NCBI GenBank assembly: GCA_034509495.1
Contig: CM067506.1
Span: 15,986,528 to 16,050,527, forward strand
DNA: 64,000 nucleotides
Source: Acestrorhynchus altus
Lineage: Eukaryota; Chordata; Actinopteri; Characiformes; Acestrorhynchidae
Reading direction: 5' to 3'
Under the pieces are notes generated by a model. That model searched no databases, was not told the DNA's origin, and was given only the letters and a program-made list of their open reading frames with translations. A program made the position numbers and the translations under genes. Position 1 is the first letter of the stretch; each line of letters starts with the position of its first letter. Below, one piece after another: positions 23,301 to 35,635 of this stretch.

Positions 23301-25558
23301 CCTTGGTGTAGTAGTGGATGACCAGTTATCGTTCACAGGTCATGTTGCAAACCTGACTCGGTCCTGCAGATTTCTCCTTTACAACATCAGGAGAATTCAA
23401 CCTTTTCTGTCTAGAGACGCCACTCAGGTGCTTGTTCAGTCTCTTGTCATTTCAAGACTAGACTACTGCAACTCCCTACTGGCTGGCCTTCCTATGCGGA
23501 CCATCAGACCATTGCAACTTATCCAGAATGCAGCAGCACAGCTCATCTTCAATGTTCCTAAATTCAGTTATGTAACTCCTCTGCTGCGTTCCCTTCATTG
23601 GCTCCCTGTAGCTGCCCGCATCAGATTCAAAACCTTGATGCTGACCTACAAAGCCAAAAACGGACAAGCCCCTCCATACATGATGGCAATGGTCAAAACT
23701 CGAGCTTCAAGTACAGCTCGGCTTGACCCACCATCCCTCAGAATGCAAGGTAAACATGCATCCAGACTCTTTTCTGTTCTGGTGGAACGAACTTCCCCTG
23801 GGAGTCCAAACAGCTGAGTCCCTCACTGTCTTCAAACGCAGACTGAAGACTCATCTGTTTCAGGAGTATTTAACTCCATAAAGACATTTGTTTCAACATG
23901 GTCTAAGCGTGCGGAATCTCTAGATTCCAGCCTTGTCTACTAGCTAAGGATATTCTAAGTAAACAGCAAAGCACTTTTGTAAGTCGCTCTGGATAAGGGC
24001 GTCTGCTAAATGCCGCAAATGTAAATGTAAATGAATAAATCAACTGTGGGAGCATTTGTAAGAAAATGGAAGACATACAAGACCATTGATATTCTTCCTC
24101 GATCTGGGTCCCACTCAAGATCTCATCCCACAGGGTCAAAATGATCATGAGAACGTGAGCAAAAATCCCAGAACTACACAGAGGGACCTGATAAATGACC
24201 TTCAGAGAGCTGAGACCAAAGTAACAAAGGCTGTCATCAATAACACACTACGCCAAGAGGAACTAAATTCCTGCAGTGCCAGGCTTGCCCCCCTGCTTAA
24301 GCCAGTACATGTCCAGGCCTGTCTGTAGTTTGCCAGAGAGCATGTATAGTGCTGAGTTCCATCCCAAGAACACCACACCTATTGTGAAGCATGGGGATGG
24401 AAACATCCTGCTTTGGGGCAGTTTTTCTGCAAAGGGGACAGGACAACTGATCTGTGTTAAGGGAAGAATAAACAGGTCCATACATTGTGAGATTTTAAGC
24501 CAAAACCTCTTTCCATCAGTCAAAAGCACTGAAGATGGAACGTGGCTAGGTCTTCCAGCATGACAATGATCCCAAACCCAGCACTTGGGCAATGAAGGAG
24601 TGGTTGTATAAAAAGCATTTCAAGGTCCTGGAGTGGCCTAGCCAGTCTCCAGAGCTCAACACCATAGACAATTTGTGGAGGGAGTTGAAAGTCTGTGTTG
24701 TCCAGTGACAACTCTAGTAGTCCTGCTCTAGAGGAGATCTGCATGGAGGAATGGGGCAAAATACTAGCTACAGTTTGTGCCAAGCTGGTGAAGATTTACA
24801 GGATGTGTCTGACGTCTGTCATTGCCAACAAAGGTTATGTTACAAAGTATTGAGTTGAATTTTTGCTACTGACCAAATATTTATTTTCCACCATGATATA
24901 CAAATAAATTCTTTATAAATCCTACAATTTGACTTCCTGGATTTTTTTCTCATTTTGTCTCTCAAAGTTGAAGTGTCCCCATGATGAAAATTACAGACCT
25001 CCCTTTATAAGTAGGAGAACCTGCACAGTCAGTGGCTGACTAAATACTTTTTTGCCCCACTGCATTTATATATATATATATATATATATAAGGAACAGTA
25101 AGATGCACTAACCTTGAGAGTCAATGCTTTGAGTGACGGGAGCTGTGAAAGGGCAGGAGGGTAAAAGGACCTGAGTCAGAACAGCTGGGCACATGAGGTC
25201 TAGCTGATCAACAGTCACTTCAGACACGTTACCCAGACCAAAGACAGCCAGCAGATCCGGCAGAGATAAACACTGCAGTGACATTGTGGAAGAGAGCAGC
25301 AGCAGTTAGATAAACAGCAGCTACAGTTTGCCAAAACACACAGTACAGCTGAACAACTAACAGAACCACAAGGGCTTAAAGCAACAACCTCTGCAATTAA
25401 CTTACGTCCTCATTCCGCAGTGGATTTGCATCATTGTCAATGGATGCTGGAGGTCGTCTCGATGTGATGAGCTGCAGAAAGTTTTCCAGGTTTGTCGTAG
25501 AGAGTGTGTCGTTACTACCATAAAACTGCAAAAGATCCCGAATAAAAGGTTCTCCCAT
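17382..25558 (-). CDS. slc39a8: Zinc transporter ZIP8 (slc39a8), 8 coding exons
   Basis: Plasma-membrane or endosomal importer of Zn, Mn, Fe and Cd, LIV-1 subfamily. The exons, each with AG/GT borders and compatible phases, are 25558-25406, 25272-25113, 21230-21061, 20913-20791, 20701-20498, 19352-19157, 19003-18819 and 17531-17382, giving 446 residues (human about 460). Exons 1-2 are the extracellular domain ending in a conserved CPAVL motif. Exon 3 has TM1-2 (INLASLLGLLLVP, IGTLFSNAVLQLIPE), exon 4 TM3, and exon 6 TM4-5 with HNFIDG (300-305) and EEFPHEIGD (329-337); Glu329 in place of His is the hallmark of ZIP8/ZIP14. Exons 7-8 hold the last TMs and end ITLFAGDINLG. ZIP8 rather than ZIP14 is inferred from manba next door. 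Odd point: no signal peptide is found in frame. The Met at 25558 is preceded by a stop, or by an acceptor (CCCTTTAG), so a 5' exon may be missing. Confidence 0.93.
20498..20701 (-). other. slc39a8: slc39a8 exon 5: Asn/Pro-rich cytosolic loop
   Basis: This 68-residue exon encodes the loop between TM3 and TM4. In LIV-1 ZIPs it is usually rich in His and binds metal. Here it has only three His, two of them near the start (NCHSHF), and instead contains an internal near-repeat (NNVIPN, then NHEVIPN) followed by PSNPNLSPVVNPVANSANEQ. Flanking splice sites are standard and the phase is 0 on both sides. Confidence 0.85.
22505..25062 (+). mobile_element. Tc1-like transposon in slc39a8 intron 2, split by a LINE
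   Basis: Inverted repeats mark the ends: ACTGTGGGGCAAAAAAGTAT at the left and, complemented, GCAGTGGGGCAAAAAAGTAT at the right (ending about 25062), with matching subterminal text (GTCAGC-ACTGA-TGTGCA). A transposase relic flanks the insert: 22820-22920 (MAKTKELSKDTRKKIVD, then AGKIESTTGKQ) and 24040-24840 (HPKNTTPIVKHGDGNILLWG, then LQHDNDP-like and ELNTIDNLW-like blocks), with frame breaks. About 1.1 kb between 22923 and 24036 is a separate LINE. Confidence 0.88.
22923..24036 (+). mobile_element. L2-type LINE fragment nested in the Tc1 element
   Basis: A 5'-truncated non-LTR retrotransposon. It keeps the C-terminal half of a reverse transcriptase: STGVPQGSVLGPLLFSLYTT, then YHCYADDTQLILSF with the YADD catalytic motif, HLKLNPSKTELLFIPG and, after a frame change near 23280, SLGVVVDDQLSF, RLDYCNSLLAGLP and LLRSLHWLPVAARIRFK. 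The 3' end reads AAGTCGCTCTGGATAAGGGC, GTCTGCTAAATGCCGCAAAT and then repeated TGTAAA/GAATAAA, which is typical of fish L2 elements. The Tc1 reading resumes directly at ATCAACTGTGGGAGCATTTG. Confidence 0.9.
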
Positions 25559-26137
25559 CTTTTGATTTTGTTTCTAAAGGGGGATTTCAGAAATGTGTTG
25601 CCAGAGTAGAGTTCAGGAAGACACTGCTGATAGAAAACTAACAGCAGCCTCTTTCTCTGGAGCACATTTTAAGTGAGCCACAATAAAATGTGGAATAATG
25701 GTTCATTAACAGATAAGATGACCAGCTTTTTGATTCCGTCTTGGGTGGAGGATCGGTTGCCCGAGTTGTTATCCTTGTGGTGGGCGGAACAAAGTCTAGG
25801 TGATAAAAAAGAAAGATTTACACCCTGGGCGCTCCCTCTCCACTATCCTCAGCAGTCAGTAGATGTTCAAAGATCAGAAACTCCTAGTCTGCAGCACACT
25901 GGATCCAGATAGCAGTGAGGAGCAGTACGGATCCCTACTTACACCCCAGTCAAAGGGCCCATTGTTTTGATTTGCCCTCCTTCTCATAGAACGGGCTCGG
26001 TGCTGACAGACTCAATGGCCCGCCTTCATGAGGCCCATAGGGGGTTCACAGGTAGTCTGTCCGCCAGAGGTTCAACTACAGCTTCCACCTTTAATCACAA
26101 AATCAGTTTCTCAAAGTTGTTTCAGTTATGAAGCATT

Positions 26138-26143
26138 TTTATT
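26138..26143 (-). other. manba: Poly(A) signal AATAAA, probable manba
   Basis: AATAAA on the minus strand about 280 bases after the manba stop codon, with no better match nearer. Confidence 0.5.
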
Positions 26144-26421
26144 CATTTGAGTGTTGATTTACACATTTCAGATTCTCCAAAGTTTAAGGAAATTCCCTGA
26201 GAAATATTTGGTGTGGTTATCTGGTTAAAATGTGTGAGCAGTGAGTCACTGGCTCAACCAGAGAAGTTCAAACAATGTGCAATCCGCTGGATCAATGTGC
26301 TGTGTTAGTGCAGCCAAAGGCACTATGGAACTATGCACAATGTTTGATCTATCATTCTCTCTCACACACACATGCTCGCTCGCTCTCTCTCTGTCTCTCA
26401 CGCACGTGCACACACACACAC

Positions 26422-29400
26422 TCAGTAAATGTCTCTGAGGGAGGTAATATGCAGTTTTGCAACAAAGTCCTTTAAGGTAGTGATTTTCCATGCAGTGAAA
26501 TTCACAGTGTAATTCTCTGACATCATTAGGAAGCCATTATTGTCAAAGACTCCAGGAATGTCTTCCACATCCAGCCAGACAAACAGAGCAGGTGAGGAAC
26601 AATGGAGATCCACTTTGAAACTATTCCCTTCACCATTCACAGTAAACTGTAACACACAAAAAGAATATATCTTTGTTAAACCCTCGTTTATATACAAAAG
26701 GTACAGTATAAGACATTTTGGTAGTGGCTGTCTATCCCTATAATGTAAATGCCTTCCATCTCCAAAATTTAAATGAACTGATTTTTCCCTTAATTATCTT
26801 ATTACACTGACATACCCAAAGTCAAAGGATAGCAGTATGTAAACTGATTATGGCTTACCTCAGGGCATGGCTTGGAAATGTGTTCTCTCATGAGTGAGGT
26901 TGAACATTGGCCAGTGTGCTCAAGGTAATGTGAATTATCACATTTTGAAGGAGTCTGAACGAGGCATCTTGGTTGCCATACAGACAAGAATGCCGTCATT
27001 TAACATTCCTCAATCCACAGTGTCAAGTGTTGTCCTTAAATATGTCACAGAAGGCATTACTACCCATAGTGAACAGTGCAGTGGCCACCCACAGGGGCTT
27101 AATAATTGTGACCAGCAGTGTCTGGCTAGAACTATCCATGCAATCAGACGCGTAATTCTGGGAGAAATGACATCGGCATTCAATTCAGGAGGTCCCACAT
27201 GCATTGGTTCTATGTCATATATCCAGTAAACATGTCACACTTGGATGAGGAATGTTAAATGCCTGCACAACTTTGGAAATTTAATGCCCCATCCTTCTGG
27301 CACCTACTATAATTTCTTGCTCAAACTCTGCACTGAGAACTCTATTCAGTGTTCAACTTCATCACTTCAGATATCACTTCACAACCAATACAGGCGAGGG
27401 CGTTCCCAACCCATCCCCTGAGGTAACTCCACAGTTACCTCTGAGGTAACTCCACATTGCACTGATAACTTTTCACTATACTTCACACAATGGACAATCA
27501 CTCTGCTGAACTACACACTTAACTGACAACACTCCCACTCATACGGCACACAATGGACTACCAGCACTGCCCTTCCCACTACACCCGCTTCATTCACCAA
27601 TCAGAGCTACTATTATTTATTATTATTTATTACTGTCATTACCATATCATTATATTACTATATTACCATATTATTACTATTACTGTTACAATACAGACAA
27701 CCCATAACAGTTATTATTCAGTATTATACAATACAGTCTGCATCGCTAGTATGCACTGTTTGCATATTTGCACATATTGTTCATATTTGCACATTCATAA
27801 CTACATTTATCACAATTTGATACCGTACATTCTGTGATCTCCTGCAATATGCCTACTTTTGCACAGTTGCACACTTGCACAGTTTTCTTGTTTGCACTTT
27901 GCTACTATTTTGCACTTCTGGTAGATGCTAACTGCATTTCGTTGCTATGTACTTATACTGAGCAATGACAATAAAGTTGAATCTATCTAATCTATCTATC
28001 TATAATTTTACATATTGTTGGTGTATATGTGTATTTGTTTGCATGTACAATAGTACACTTATGTTTACAGACATTACCACACTTAAATTAACACTTGAAA
28101 ACGGATAGTTATAAACAACTTGCCAAAGTGCAGTAATTGGAATATTTGTGCATTACTGTATGTGATATCAGTATGAGCCTTACTGTGATGTTGGGTCTCT
28201 GAAGACCCTCTGCGTCTCGTGGGGAGCTGAGAAACTGATAGTTAGAGGGGCTTCTCACACCATCCTGCTGGTCTCTAAGGTCAAAGGTAACCACACATGA
28301 CTGCAGAGTGCAGTTCCCACAATCCATCAGCAGAGTGGAAATTGGGTGCTGGAAAACCCGTGTGACTCCTCCTCCTTTGACCTTTATCCAGTCTGACTCC
28401 AGAGAACACTGTGGAGTAAAGCTGCTCCAGTGGAAAAGTTGTATCTGCATTCAGAAAAAAGGGAACAGTGTAACTAGCAAATGGAAATTAAGAAATACAC
28501 AAACATATGCAGGTTTGCTTACAGTAGCCTTCAGGATGTCGTCTGTGATCCTGTCAGACACAGCATAGATCATCAAGTCTCCCTCATCTTCAACCCCCAC
28601 AGCGATAATAGGACTGAAGAAGTGGACAGCCCAGTAGTGCAGCATCTTCCACTTCCCACCAAACTCTAAACACACATTTGCTTTATCAGAAATATTTGGA
28701 GAAATGTACTTCGTTTAACAAACTGTGCCATTTGATGACACTCAAAAATTCTACTATTTATTAAAGAGTAACAATCTTTTTAGTTCATGACCATTTTGAC
28801 ATGTACACATAGACCAATGTGAGAATTTCAGGATTATGTGTGTCCCTGTTTACATAAGACATATTCATTAAAAAATAAATATATTTATATATTATTATGA
28901 TGCATGTGCTCTTCCCTCAGGTTGACCTGTCACACTAATTTGTTTTTTCTATAAATTATGTAGTGGCTTTAAATGGCATCACAATACATAAGGAGTTAAT
29001 TATATTTCAAATTGATTGGCTTGTGTTCTAGGTCAGGAACTTGACCACATGAACAACTGCAGCTACTGTAGTTGACCACGTCACATACTATCCAGTCATG
29101 TTTTACTGTAAATGTGGTCCCCATGTCTGGTTAAAAAGACATTATTCATGAGAATTGTATGCCTGAGGTAGGAAGATGTTTTTTGGATGATTAATAAGTC
29201 CTTTATGCTGTAGATTAAAAAAAGTGTTGAGGCCAGGAAAAGGTGTTTGCTAGAACACACGCATTAGAATTCCACATTGTGATTTCAATTAATTAAGTCC
29301 TTGGTAATGATTAAGTCAATGATTAGGTAATGAGTTGAATCAATGAGGGAGTCATTGAGGGAGTGTCTAATGAGGGAGAAAACAGTCTGAAGAGTTGTGG

Positions 29401-32400
29401 TGACAAGTCCAGAAGGTGGCCAACACAAATTCTGCATAGTAACAGATGGGCTACAGTATAGTAAAGCCAAATAGTGGAAGTTGAACTACAAGGAAGAGAT
29501 TAAAAAAAAGTCAACATCAAAATAAATCCATAAACACAATCAAACTTTGTACCCTCCAGCAATTAAGTTAAGTGCAATCATCCGGCCATATAAACATCCA
29601 ACAGGGTGCTCTGTTATGACCCCAGGTACAGTTGACCACATCCTGGTGGATTTGGCATACTAACCGATAGAAGACCAGGAGGGAGCCTGCCAAATGTCAT
29701 TCAACTGCCAGTAGAGGGCGCCCATGGTGTGGCCTTTACCATCAACAATGTCACTGCGACTCCTCCGGTAGAATTCTGTCTGCATCTTCACACACTGTGC
29801 CTGCATGACCTGTGCTGGCCGAGCATGATCTCATGAATGCATGTGTAAACAATATTTTTTTAGAAATGTTTAGAAAAACTTAAATCTTAAAAATCACTGA
29901 ACTGAATTGCTAGATATGTGCTGGTGTGTGCGTGTTTACCTGGGTGATATAAATAGTGTCTTTGTATCTCTGAACAGTATCGGTGTTGTTGGGAAGGATG
30001 TAATGCAGCAGTGCTTGCATAAGCATCTGTATGTTACCAAGTGCATGGTGCTGTCGATGGCTTGAGAAACTACTGCTGATATCCCAGTCTGTGGGCTCTG
30101 AAATCTGTAGACACAGATGTCATGGCTATTCACTTAGTGGCTCCAAGGGTCATATTTTGCTCATGAACAGCATCAAGCAGTGCACAGCCTATTGTATTCA
30201 TATTCGTTCAACTAGCGTGTTACCTTCCTGAGGGTGGAGAAAGAAGGCCAAGACTGAAAGCCATACTCGGATGTGAAACGTGTGCGAGGAAGCTTCTTCC
30301 AGTCCCAGCAGTCAGTGATGTAGTTATAGAAGTGGACATCTCCATAATGAGGGTCATAGGGATCATTGGCCACCCAGCCTTCTTTTTCAGACTCCAGTCC
30401 ATTGGTTGGACTAGACACTAGAAAAGGTCTTGTAGTGTCCTCCTAAAATTAAGTACAACATGGTGTAATGCTCTATAATATACACTGGACAAAAACATGG
30501 ATTATATTCACCTACAGTGGCACTGGTCAAGGGGTGGGCCATATGAGTCAGCTAGTCGGTGTTAGGCAAGTTAATTTTACCACTGATCAGTATAGAACTA
30601 TACAATCCTTGTCACAAATTACAACTCTTTTATAGCTTTTCTGTCAATGCAAGTCATTCAATAGTTCAAACATCTTCTTGCCCAATACACCATTTTACTT
30701 TCCTTTTGACAATTAGAAATGATCATTAGACTGCTTTTACCAAATGGAGAAAATGGAGTTTCTATGGAAACTCCATAACATAAATTAGAGTGGCCATTCA
30801 AACTCTCTGTTTAGATGTTCCTCACCTTCATTTGTGTTTCTCACCTGCAATACAAGCTCTCTGATATTTTCCACATACAAATGGACATAGTCCTTCACAT
30901 AGCGAGGCTTGTCAGCAACAGGAATAAAAAACCAGTTGGCGGCAATGGCAGCCTCGTTCTCATTGTTCCCACTCCAGATTACCACAGAGGGGTGGGACTT
31001 GAGCCTTCTCACCTGAACCACACAAACAATCCCATTAAGTGTGGATCATGTTAAGGCCTGTAGATACATGTATCTCTCAGAGTTTGCACTACTCAAACAA
31101 TCACTGGGAAGGTACCTGTTGAACTACCTCTTCTCGTACTGACTGAATAAAGTCTTGCTCTGTAGGATATAAAGCACATGCAAACATGAAGTCCTGCCAA
31201 ACCTGAAATGAGCACAAGAGAAGAGAAATTCAGATAAAGCATTAAATATGGCACAGCCCACAATGTCATTCGGATTAGAACGTCATACCATGATGCCAAG
31301 CTTATCACACAGGCTGTAGAAGGCATCCTGCTCATAGATCCCACCACCCCATACTCTCAAAACATTCATGTTTGCCATCTGTGCAGACAAAAGCAGATCA
31401 GTCAACCTAACACACAAACAGACACACAAAGGGAAGCAAAGAGAAGCAAGTGCTTTTAAGTGCATCCATGTTGTTTATTGCATTTAAATGTCATACTGGA
31501 ATATCCAGGTCTTTCCATTGTCTTGCAACAGATACCATAAAATGAATAGGGGAAAAAATCATGTTAAGAGGGTATCTGGATTTTATAAAGTTGTCTCTGA
31601 CTCTTTCGGCTGCCCAGCAACAATGGCAGTTTGAAGAGAGTTGGTGGCTGGCATCGGACCATACATGTGACATGTGGAACAAAGTGCAAGGTACTACACC
31701 TTTCTGTTGTAACCTGGTCCTGAAAGGCGTGGGCCGGTATCCAATTTGATCCTTTCAGGAAAATAGGCTGCCCATTGACGCGGAAGTAAAAACTGAGGCC
31801 TGGAGAATCAGGAATAGGTTCCTGTACCAGCTCCACTGTACGAAAAGCAATCTACACCAAGAAGTCAATATGAGAGGAAGAACTTTGGTGAAATCTGACA
31901 AAAGAAAACCCAACAACACAGAAACTGCAATCTCTTACCAATTTTTCTGTATTAAATGTCTTTCCACTCTCCATGGTGATGGTTATAATCAGCTTAATCA
32001 GGGGTTGCTGTCCATGTCCAAAGGGCCACCACAAATCAACTGAAATGTTCTGGAAACACAAACATGACATTAACTTTTTTCTTCACTCCTTCAATTGTTT
32101 GAAAAGTTACTGTATAGTAAGCCTTAGTAAGTCTTAGGATGAAACAAACAGAAACATTTCAGAGGTCCATTACATTAGAAGGCAACAATTCAATAATGGG
32201 CAGCATTATATAATTATATCGCTATTAATGCTCATTTGCTTCTCCTGATAATCATCCTGGAAGCAATGTCACACCTTACCTGGTTGATCTGGAGAACAAA
32301 GGATGACCTCTTCTGGCCAGGAACGAGTGAAAGCTGAAACTTTGCTTGTGACTGTAACTGTGTTACGGACAGCAGGACTTCTCCCTTTGAGGTTTCAACA

Positions 32401-35400
32401 ACGTCAAAGAACATCTCCACTTCCACAGTCCAGCATGACAGAACAGCATCTGAGAAGGATGGAAGGGTGTTTGACAGGGAGGGAGAAAAGCTTTTTTTTC
32501 AGTTATAACATTTTTTGTAACAACTAATAAACAAATATGCAAGTAAATATGAGATTGAGGAACTTGAGGGCACGAGTCTACCAACAGGTCTTTCTGATTT
32601 AGGGGTGTTGATTAATATATGATTTTTAAAAACATCTGTAAGTAATGGCATTTCTGTCTAAGTGCTGGTCCAATAATCAGGGCAGAATTGGTCATTAGTG
32701 CTCACTCTCAGCAACACTTAGGTATCCCATGACACTGAGAAGCAATTACTGGTTTTATGTGGCTCAGGGAAAGCAAATGTACAGCTTTCACGACCTGCAT
32801 CATGTGATATGTTGGTGGGTTTTCTTGACTTGACCATTCTCAACATTAACTTTACTCTTCCTACAAAAACTACTAAATGACTTCAGGGTTGCAACCTTGC
32901 ATGGCCTGCAATTCTCTGGAGATACAATTCTTTTACATTTTGCTGGCATCATTCAGAATTCATCATTCCATTGCTGGAGGTTTCTGCTTCCCAGATTCCC
33001 AAACCATGATACTTCCACCACCATGTTTCACAGCTGGGATAACATTTTTAACCTGTAATGCAGTGCTCTCCTTTCTCCAAACATAACACTTCTCATTTAA
33101 TCCAAAAAGATCTATTTTAGTTTCAGCCGTCCACAAAACAGAACATACAGAAATTTCACAAACTTTCAAGCACCACGTAAACATCTTAAAAAGAGTGGTA
33201 CTGTGACAAGTCAACTTTACATTTTCTCCCCTTACCACAAATATAACCAATCGCTAAGACATTTGTTATCTGAAATTTGCTTATTCAGATTTGCACTGGA
33301 GCAACAAAGCTAATGTAGTCAGTTTAAAACAGATGTTTACGAAGAGTAAAGAAGTATTCAGGATCACTTTCACAAACAAGTGCTGTCACCTACCATATTT
33401 TGGACTGGTGATGATGTTCAGTAGCCTAAGAGTGTCAAAAGACTCCAGACGAACATCCTTCCAGATGCCAACAGTAGGGAATGAGGGACCCCAATCCCAG
33501 CTAAATGAGCTCTGTGCCTGAAACACACAGTCCCCAATCAAGGTTACATAAACATCAGTGCTGCAGACCAACTAACCGTACCTAACAACACGCAGTCATC
33601 ATTATACCTTTCTAATAAAGTTGACATGGCACTCCCCTTTCTGTACTGCAGGAGGACATTCAGGAGGCACATTATATGCAGTATGAGCTTGACGCCTGTC
33701 CAGTGCATATGTCACAGGTGACATGAGCCACACCTCCAGAATATTTACATCTTTAAGGAGGGCAGCAACTTCAAAATCCTGAGAAGGAACGAAGACTTAT
33801 TAGTGCATATTTTTCAGAGTGCCCTTCGATTTTATATGATTAATGCGGAGTTTAACCGAAATAATGATAAAGTGATAAAGTGTATGTACATATCTACGAA
33901 ACATGTTGTCTGTCTTTCCAATGATGACTCCATTGAGGGAAATGGTGGAGACCGTGTCCACCCCTTCAAATACCAGAAAAGCTCTCTTGCTACTCCTGTT
34001 GAAGCACACAGTTAGATACTTTCCCGTCATATGGTTCTACATTTTAAACGTATTTTTTCAGGTGCTGTCTTAATCTACAATGTAAAATAGAATACAATGC
34101 GAACAGCACTACTATGAAACAGTTGGAACTGACATTATTTTAAAAATCAAACTCAAGTTGGTAAAGCTGGTCAAGTTAGTTGCTCGAGCTGCATAGTGTA
34201 TATGTTAAAAATATGAACAGCATGATCAATCTGGTGGATCAGCTTGACCATCCTGACAGCCAGCATGGTCAAACTGGTCATGCTGAGGCACCAACTTAAA
34301 TGAAAACATACAGTATACTGGTCAAAAGCTAAGCTGGTCTACCAGCTTAATCAGCTTGCATACCAGTATAGTACACGTTTTCACCTGGATGAGCAGGATT
34401 CAACTGCACTGACCATCAAAGACCAGCTTAGACACATCTAAAACCATCTACCAACAAAAACTGGTTTTAGCTGGATTTTTTTAGCGGGGATCAGTTAGTG
34501 AAAGATGAGATGTAGCTGGTTGGTAGTACAGAAGGCTGACGTACCTGACAGAGACAGACAAAGAGAACGTAGTAGTGTATATCCAGTTGTCCAGAGAAAT
34601 CCATCTGTAGGCCAGATCATTAAACCGATAGTATGGATCCTATTTAAAACAAGAATCCAGAAAGAAGGAAATATACTTTTAACAGGAAACTCATGCTGAC
34701 AAACACGTTGGAAGAGACAAACCATATAATGTAGGGGCACCTGTCCAGAAATGTCCAATTTCAGACACTTGGGAGTAACACCCATTTCCCCTAATTTCCG
34801 TTGGCAGTCAATTTCAGCGAATTGGCAATTCCATGGAATTCCGTCCAAATGTTTGGCGAAGGAAGAAAGAGGAATTGATCAAGCCCCCGAAGCGGCCAAT
34901 ATTTGGACCGGCTGATAAGGGACCTGAGGGTATTCTTGTCTGGGATCAGACTAGACAGATTTCTAGTCTGCTGTTGTTATGAATTCACTAGATTTCATAA
35001 CGTATTCCATCAATGAATTCAGGGGTGGTCAAGGCTGCTCATGGACAGGTTTTCAACCTGAATTCAGCTCCAAACTAGTCTTAACATATCAGATCCACCT
35101 AATCAAGTAATGCACGTCCTCCCCTTAGAGAATGACCACAGACAGAATGAAGTGGTCCTCTGGGGGTGGGGGCATGCAAAGTAAAAACCTGTAAAATGAC
35201 TAAATGTAAAGGTGCTTCACACATCCTGATTACAAAACTGGTTGTTTACAGAAGCAGAAGTGGCTCTTCGATGGCATTCCTCACAGACGTCTTTGAAGCC
35301 TGTCTGACTGTGTTAGTGATGAGTGAAGGCAGTGGTTGACAGCTCCTCTCTCCAGCACTGTCTGATCAGCTGGATCGTGTGTACTCGTGTACGTTCTGCA

Positions 35401-35635
35401 TGAGGGTGGATGACTGGAGTACCTGAATGAGCCCGTGCTGCTGTAGAGCTGTATGAACGCACCCCGGCACTTCAGCACTCAGGGACAAGGACCCGTTCGA
35501 GTTCTTCAAACTCCAGAGGCCGTTCAGACTGATACCAGGGACTGCAGCACACCGTCCTCTGATTACAAACACCGAGGAAAGCAGCAGAAGAGCCTCAGCA
35601 CAGAAGAGCACGCAGGACCGTCCCGAGCGCGCCAT
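26422..35635 (-). CDS. manba: Lysosomal beta-mannosidase, 17 coding exons, complete
   Basis: Removes the terminal beta-linked mannose from N-glycan fragments in the lysosome (GH2 family). Exons, minus strand: 35635-35423, 34639-34545, 33995-33890, 33778-33608, 33517-33394, 32449-32280, 32049-31939, 31851-31700, 31406-31289, 31202-31116, 31012-30845, 30442-30224, 30104-29940, 29809-29665, 28665-28523, 28444-28184, 26646-26422. All borders are AG/GT and all phases join, giving 890 residues (human 879). Residues about 1-30 are a signal peptide (LFCAEALLLLSSVFV). The sugar-binding N domain holds VFEGVDTVSTISLNG and SFSWDWGPSFPTVGIWKDVR. The TIM barrel has LRVWGGGIYEQD, the acid/base Glu467 in SGNNENE and the nucleophile Glu564 in TSEYGFQSWPSFS. 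The C-terminus ends ITSLRDIY like the human enzyme. Introns contain Tc1 and MITE debris but no coding break was seen. Confidence 0.97.
26900..27230 (+). mobile_element. Tc1 transposase N-terminal remnant
   Basis: Lies in the last manba intron. The frame around 26950-27195 reads IPQSTVSSVVLKYVTEGITT and then QCLARTIHAIRRVILGEMTS, the paired helix-turn-helix domain of Tc1-like transposases. Neither inverted repeat is evident, so it is a fragment. Confidence 0.75.
27340..28010 (+). mobile_element. LINE 3' region ending in (TCTA)n
   Basis: Long non-coding AT-rich segment ending TGCACTTCTGGTAGATGCTA, ACTGCATTTCGTTGC and CAATGACAATAAAGTTGAAT, then TCTATC repeats. It matches the tail at 15840-16061. 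It lies in the same manba intron as the Tc1 remnant. The 5' limit is a guess. Confidence 0.6.
32930..33190 (-). mobile_element. Tc1-like fragment in manba intron
   Basis: Minus-strand frame reads KIDLFGLNEKCYVWRKESTA and then VKNVIPAVKHGGGSIMVW, the core block of a Tc1 transposase including the region before the second catalytic Asp. Only this part is present. Confidence 0.8.
34130..34492. mobile_element. Palindromic MITE rich in CTGGT/ACCAG
   Basis: The stretch repeats GCTGGT and ACCAGC in both orientations (for example AAGCTGGTCTACCAGCTTAA, and GGTCAAACTGGTCATGCTGA) and ends in AACTGGTTTTAGCTGGATTT. Such self-complementary sequence suggests a foldback MITE in the first manba intron. I cannot assign a superfamily. 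Confidence 0.55.
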
